Shown here: positions 6,324 through 9,260 of the stretch, one piece after another
How positions within the stretch are numbered: position 1 is the first letter of the stretch
How the letters are laid out: every line of letters starts with the position of its first letter
Assembly (NCBI GenBank): GCA_023410975.1
Contig: JAEYPG010000080.1
Span: forward strand, 1-9,260
Direction: 5' to 3'
Source of the DNA: Pseudomonadota bacterium
GTDB taxonomy: Bacteria; Pseudomonadota; Gammaproteobacteria; Burkholderiales; Burkholderiaceae_C
DNA: 9,260 nucleotides
The notes under the pieces: model-generated
The model's input: only the letters and a program-made list of their open reading frames with translations
What the model was told of the DNA's origin: nothing
Databases searched by the model: none
Position numbers and translations under genes: made by a program

Positions 6324-7595
6324 TTACACCGCGGCCAGCGCCTGGTCGATGTCGGCCTTGAGGTCGTCGATGTGCTCGATGCCGATGGACAGCCGCACCG
6401 TGTCCACCGTCACCCCGGCCTTGGCCAGTTCCTCGGGCGAGAGCTGGCGGTGCGTGGTGGAGGCCGGATGGCAGGCCAGCGACTTGGCGTCGCCGATGTT
6501 CACCAGGCGTGTGACCAGCTTCAGCGCGTCCTGGAAGCGCGCGCCGCCCTCCAGCCCGCCTTCCACGCCGAAGGTCAGGATGCCCGAGGCGCGCCCGCTC
6601 ATGTAGCGCTGCACCAGCTCGTGGTCAGCATGGTCGGACAGGCCCGCGTAGTTCACCCACTTGACCTTCGGGTGCGCGCGCAGGTGTTGCGCCAGCGCCA
6701 GGGTGTTGTCGCAGATGCGCTCCATGCGCAGCGCCACGGTCTCGATGCCCTGCAGGATCAGGAAGGCATTGAAGGGGCTGATGGCCGCGCCGGTGTTGCG
6801 CAGCGGCACCACGCGCGCGCGGCCGATGTAGGCCGCCTCGCCCAGCGCCTGCGTGTAGACCACGCCGTGGTAGCTGACGTCGGGCTCGTTGAGGCGCTTG
6901 AAGCGCTGCGCGTGCTGCGCCCAGGGAAACTTGCCCGAGTCCACGATCACGCCGCCGATGGAGTTGCCGTGGCCGCCGAGGTACTTGGTCAGCGAGTGCA
7001 CGACGATGTCGGCGCCGTGCTCGAAGGGCCGGCACAGGAAGGGCGTGGGCACGGTGTTGTCCACGATCAGCGGCACCCCGTGGCGGTGCGCGATCTCGGC
7101 CAGCGCGTGGAAGTCGGTGACGTTGCCCAAGGGGTTGCCGATGGACTCGCAGAAGATGGCCTTGGTGCGCTCGTCGATCAGCGGCTCGAAGGAAGCGGGG
7201 TCGCGCGCATCGGCGAAGCGCGTCGTGATGCCCGACAGCGGCAGCGTGTGGGCGAACAGGTTGTAGGTGCCGCCGTAGAGCGTGGAGGAGGAAACGATGT
7301 TGTCGCCAGCCTCGGCGATGGTCTGGATGGCGTAGGTGATGGCCGCCATGCCCGAGGCTACCGCCAGCGCGCCGATGCCGCCTTCCAGCGCCGCGATGCG
7401 CTGCTCCAGCACCGCGGTGGTCGGATTCATGATGCGCGTGTAGATGTTGCCGGCCACCTTCAGGTCGAACAGGTCGGCGCCATGCTGCGTGTCGTCGAAG
7501 GCGTAGGCGGTGGTCTGGTAGATGGGTACCGCCACGGCCTTGGTGGTGGGATCGGGGCTGTAGCCGCCGTGCACGGCCAGGGTTTCGAATTTCAT
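6324..7595 (-). CDS. metY: O-acetylhomoserine aminocarboxypropyltransferase (O-acetylhomoserine sulfhydrylase)
   Basis: This 423-residue PLP enzyme of the Cys/Met metabolism family makes homocysteine from O-acetyl-L-homoserine and sulfide, the direct-sulfhydrylation route to methionine, in the cytosol. Visible landmarks: MKFETLAVHGGY start typical of MetY, YTRIMNPT (52-59), SGMAA (81-85), TLYGGTYNLF (105-114) for cofactor and substrate binding, VDNT (178-181) with D179 for the pyridine nitrogen, and VHSLTKYLGGHG (199-210) with K204 as Schiff-base lysine. The C-terminal LACHPASTTHRQL block is also intact. The length fits MetY (about 420-430) rather than the shorter cystathionine enzymes or MetZ. 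The start at 7595 has GGAGGAGC (7601-7608) at good spacing; upstream in-frame ATGs at 7616 and 7661 add residues that do not look conserved. It is divergent from the small DUF3149-like gene. Confidence 0.95.
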   Translation of the reverse strand: MKFETLAVHGGYSPDPTTKAVAVPIYQTTAYAFDDTQHGADLFDLKVAGNIYTRIMNPTTAVLEQRIAALEGGIGALAVASGMAAITYAIQTIAEAGDNIVSSSTLYGGTYNLFAHTLPLSGITTRFADARDPASFEPLIDERTKAIFCESIGNPLGNVTDFHALAEIAHRHGVPLIVDNTVPTPFLCRPFEHGADIVVHSLTKYLGGHGNSIGGVIVDSGKFPWAQHAQRFKRLNEPDVSYHGVVYTQALGEAAYIGRARVVPLRNTGAAISPFNAFLILQGIETVALRMERICDNTLALAQHLRAHPKVKWVNYAGLSDHADHELVQRYMSGRASGILTFGVEGGLEGGARFQDALKLVTRLVNIGDAKSLACHPASTTHRQLSPEELAKAGVTVDTVRLSIGIEHIDDLKADIDQALAAV

Positions 7596-7674
7596 GGGTT
7601 GCTCCTCCGGGTTCATGGGGGGACCGCAGTGTAGGCAGTGCCGCGGCGGGTGCACGCGCACCGGAAGTTGCGAT

Positions 7675-7707
7675 GGCTCAAATTCGAGCTGCAGCCCGTT
7701 TTGAGCC
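7675..7707. promoter_or_regulatory. perfect dyad GGCTCAAA-N17-TTTGAGCC between metY and the small membrane gene
   Basis: Perfect 8-bp inverted repeats lie in the 174-bp divergent gap, about 63 bp from the small gene's start and about 80 bp from that of metY. The position suits an operator serving both promoters. I find no MetR-type TGAA-N5-TTCA box and no convincing -35/-10 pair nearby, so the regulator is unknown. Confidence 0.4.
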
Positions 7708-7769
7708 TGCGCAAAAGGAGTTTTCGCATGCGGTAGTCAGATAAGCACATCCAAGACAAGGAGGACACC

Positions 7770-7919
7770 ATGCATGCGCTGAAAGATCTGCTGACCACCG
7801 ATTACGGCCTGATGAGCATCGCCGTGATCGCCGTCACCCTGGGCCTGGGCGGCTTCTACCTGCGCTACTTCCTGCGCCATATCCAGGAAGACATCGCCCG
7901 CCACGCCGCCAAGCGCTGA
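7770..7919 (+). CDS. 49-residue single-pass membrane peptide, DUF3149-like
   Basis: A 49-codon ATG-to-TGA frame is preceded by a near-perfect Shine-Dalgarno AAGGAGG (7758-7764), 5 nt from the ATG. The layout is an amphipathic start (MHALKDLLTTDYGLMS), one membrane segment (about 15-32), then a basic and charged tail (about 33-49) ending HAAKR. The order of KDLLTTDYGL, a hydrophobic segment with GLGGFYLRYFLR, and a short charged end fits my memory of the DUF3149 family of small proteobacterial proteins. No function is known for the family. The basic tail after the segment suggests the C-terminus is in the cytoplasm. It is divergent from metY and convergent with the terC-family gene, so it is probably transcribed alone. 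Whether it has a link to methionine metabolism is not shown. Confidence 0.8.
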   Translation: MHALKDLLTTDYGLMSIAVIAVTLGLGGFYLRYFLRHIQEDIARHAAKR

Positions 7920-7940
7920 CCTCCCGCCCCGGCGCAGCAC

Positions 7941-7977
7941 CCTGAGCGAGAGCGCCGCGCCGCCGGCGGGGCTCAGG
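7941..7977. terminator. hairpin between convergent small gene and terC-family gene
   Basis: CCTGAGC (7941-7947) and GCTCAGG (7971-7977) form a 7-bp stem, and the GC-rich interior can pair further. It sits in the 53-bp convergent gap and its right arm covers the terC stop codon. This is the usual place for a bidirectional terminator, but neither strand has a T-run after it. Confidence 0.35.
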
Positions 7978-9013
7978 ACTGGCGCGCCGGCCGCGGCACG
8001 CCTTCGCGCCCCTGCCCTTGCGGCAGCTGCTCCTGGGGCGCACTCTCCTGCGGCGCCTGCCCGCGCGTCTTCCACAGCGACACCAGCACGCCGCCCGCGA
8101 TCAGCGCGGCCGTGACCGACAGGCTGATCACCGGCGGCGTCTTGCCGACGAGGTTGACCAGGAAGACCTTGCCGCCGATGAACACCAGCACCAGCGCCAG
8201 CGCGTACTTCAGGTAGGCGAAGCGGTGGATCATCGCCGCCAGCGCGAAGTACAGCGCGCGCAGGCCCAGGATCGCGAAGATGTTGCTGGTGTAGACGATG
8301 AAGGGGTCGGTGGTGATGGCGAAGATCGCCGGCACCGAGTCCACCGCGAACACCAGGTCGGCCAGCTCCACCATGCACAGCGCCAGGAACAGCGGCGTGG
8401 CCCACAGCACGGCTTTGCCGCTCGCCGGATGCGGCTGGCGCACGAAGAAATCACGGCCGTGCAGCTCGTCCGTCACGCGCATGTGCCGGCGCAGGAACTT
8501 CAGCAGCGGGTTGCGCGCCAGGTCCATCGGGTGGTCGCCCATCCACAGCATCTTGATGCCGGTGAGCACCAGGAAGGCACCGAAGACGTAGAGCACCCAG
8601 CTGTACTGCGACACCAGCGCCGCGCCCAACCCGATCAGCAGCGCCCGCAGCACGATCACGCCCAGGATTCCCCAGAACAGCACGCGGTGCTGATACGCCC
8701 GCGGCACGGCGAAGAAGCCGAAGATCAGCGCGATCACGAAGACGTTGTCCATCGACAGCGACTTCTCGATCAGGTAGCCGGTGAAGTACTCCAGGCCCGG
8801 CTGGGCGCCGAGCTGGTGCCAGACCCAGGCGCCGAACAGCAGCGCCACGCCGATGTAGCCGGCCGACAGCCACAGGCTCTCGCGCACGCCGATCTCGCGC
8901 TCGTCGCGGTGCAGCACGCCCAGGTCCAGCGCCAGCAGCAGCGCCACGATGCCCAGGAAGCTCAGCCACAGCCACAGCGGCTGCGTGAGCACGGGAAGGT
9001 GAAGGAATTCCAT
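7973..9013 (-). CDS. TerC/Alx-family integral membrane protein (probable metal-ion exporter)
   Basis: The 346-residue protein has about eight to nine hydrophobic segments, for example around 12-33, 51-67, 86-103, 110-133, 138-157, 203-222, 244-262, 267-287 and 296-314. The two family signatures with conserved acids are present: EKSLSMDNVFV (83-93) and VELADLVFAVDSVPAIFA (215-232) with D219 and D225. Length and layout match E. coli Alx (about 320 residues), with an added hydrophilic Gln/Pro/Glu tail after about residue 316. Family knowledge: TerC/Alx proteins are linked to manganese export, alkaline pH response and tellurite resistance; the substrate here is inferred only. I chose the ATG at 9013 because the protein then begins right before the first membrane segment; a longer frame to 9142 would be translated from the structured leader. 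The Shine-Dalgarno is weak (AGGCG). It is divergent from the NhaR-like regulator. Confidence 0.92.
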   Translation of the reverse strand: MEFLHLPVLTQPLWLWLSFLGIVALLLALDLGVLHRDEREIGVRESLWLSAGYIGVALLFGAWVWHQLGAQPGLEYFTGYLIEKSLSMDNVFVIALIFGFFAVPRAYQHRVLFWGILGVIVLRALLIGLGAALVSQYSWVLYVFGAFLVLTGIKMLWMGDHPMDLARNPLLKFLRRHMRVTDELHGRDFFVRQPHPASGKAVLWATPLFLALCMVELADLVFAVDSVPAIFAITTDPFIVYTSNIFAILGLRALYFALAAMIHRFAYLKYALALVLVFIGGKVFLVNLVGKTPPVISLSVTAALIAGGVLVSLWKTRGQAPQESAPQEQLPQGQGREGVPRPARQS

Positions 9014-9029
9014 GAGAACGCCTGAAAGC

Positions 9030-9124
9030 GGAAGTTGAGAAGGCGGTGCGCAGACCCGGCCCGCCGCCCGGCGCACCGACGCGGCCGGCGGACACGTCCC
9101 CAAGGTAGGCCGCGTGAAACTTCC
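9030..9124 (-). ncRNA. candidate cis-regulatory RNA: three-way junction in the terC leader
   Basis: Three perfect stems nest correctly. P1 pairs GGAAGTT (9030-9036) with AACTTCC (9118-9124). Inside it, ACGCGGCC (9079-9086) pairs with GGCCGCGT (9108-9115), and CGGTGCGC (9044-9051) pairs with GCGCACCG (9071-9078). The two inner hairpins abut with no unpaired base. On the terC transcript the order is P1, TC, first hairpin, second hairpin, CCTTCTC, P1', then 16 nt to the ATG with only a weak Shine-Dalgarno. The layout resembles a riboswitch aptamer placed to control translation. Manganese riboswitches of the yybP-ykoY class precede many terC/alx genes, but I do not see that class's GGGGAGUA hallmark. 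A different terC-associated RNA motif has been proposed in other proteobacteria; I cannot test a match. Confidence 0.5.
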
Positions 9125-9174
9125 AAAAAAGCAGCGAATCACAGAGCCACCCTTCGCTCAAAACTGAGGAACCC

Positions 9175-9260
9175 ATGGGGCCGGACTTCAGCTACCGCCA
9201 CCTGCACTACTTCTGGGTCGTGGCGCAGGAGGGCGGCATGGCGCGCGCCGCGGCGCGGCT
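9175..9260 (+). CDS. LysR-family regulator, NhaR-like, N-terminal fragment (runs off right edge)
   Basis: Only 28 codons are present, starting at the ATG at 9175 behind GAGGA (9166-9170). The start MGPDFSYRHLHYFWVVAQEG is close to the N-terminus of NhaR (NYNHLYYFW-V-KEG), followed by GGMARAAARL, the opening of the LysR-type helix-turn-helix. The YFW triplet distinguishes NhaR-like proteins from most LysR regulators. Family knowledge: E. coli NhaR activates the nhaA sodium/proton antiporter gene. LysR regulators often control the divergent neighbour, here the terC-family gene, but that is inference. Effector domain and length cannot be seen. Confidence 0.8.
   Translation, partial: MGPDFSYRHLHYFWVVAQEGGMARAAAR

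Noticed and set aside
6096..7634. A 512-codon plus-strand frame opposite metY
   Set aside because: It is low complexity and antisense to a gene with all PLP-enzyme motifs; no credible start signal.
7596..7769. SAM or other methionine riboswitch upstream of metY
   Set aside because: No recognisable aptamer core in the short leader; only the dyad and a small GGTGC-ACGC-GCACC hairpin (7649-7662) are visible.
8018..9025. A 335-codon plus-strand frame opposite the terC-family gene
   Set aside because: Gln/Arg/His-rich antisense shadow; the minus strand has the TerC signatures and membrane segments.
9030..9124. Calling the terC leader a yybP-ykoY manganese riboswitch
   Set aside because: Gene context fits, but I do not see the conserved GGGGAGUA segment, so I report only an unclassified structured leader.
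9133..9161. Sigma-70 promoter for terC (TTGAGC, 17 bp, TTCGCT on the minus strand)
   Set aside because: The -35 is moderate but the -10 matches too poorly to list as a feature.

Overview
The window is GC-rich DNA of the type found in betaproteobacteria. The protein families point to the order Burkholderiales, probably Comamonadaceae; this is inferred from gene content and codon use, not from a search. I see no rRNA, tRNA, insertion sequence, phage gene or CRISPR array. It reads as ordinary chromosomal backbone, with most of the interest in its regulatory regions and in one divergent cell-wall enzyme.

Left block (1-1716, minus strand): a compact cluster in transcription order of a glycerophosphodiester phosphodiesterase, an LrgA/CidA holin-like membrane protein and an LrgB/CidB partner cut off by the window edge. 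The lrgA and lrgB reading frames overlap in the string ATGGCTGA. A 254-bp divergent gap follows, and it holds a possible 22-codon leader frame. From there a 1041-residue bifunctional peptidoglycan synthase (GT51 plus transpeptidase) runs rightward to 5096.

Middle block (5075-7595, minus strand): an exported PEP-CTERM protein made of HAF-type repeats overlaps the synthase gene tail-to-tail by 22 bp. Upstream of it lie a strong Shine-Dalgarno, a hairpin that also reads as a sigma-54 (-24/-12) promoter, and a perfect upstream dyad. Next is an O-acetylhomoserine sulfhydrylase (metY type) for methionine synthesis.

Right block (7596-9260): a 49-residue DUF3149-like membrane peptide is divergent from metY, and a perfect 8-bp dyad lies between them. 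A TerC/Alx-family membrane protein converges on the small gene. Its own upstream gap folds on paper as a three-way junction: a closing stem around two adjacent perfect 8-bp hairpins, which looks like a cis-regulatory RNA. The start of an NhaR-like LysR regulator, divergent from terC, runs off the right edge.

Best candidates for something undescribed are the structured terC leader and the synthase with altered GT51 motifs and a large insert in its transpeptidase domain. The promoter architecture of the PEP-CTERM gene comes next.
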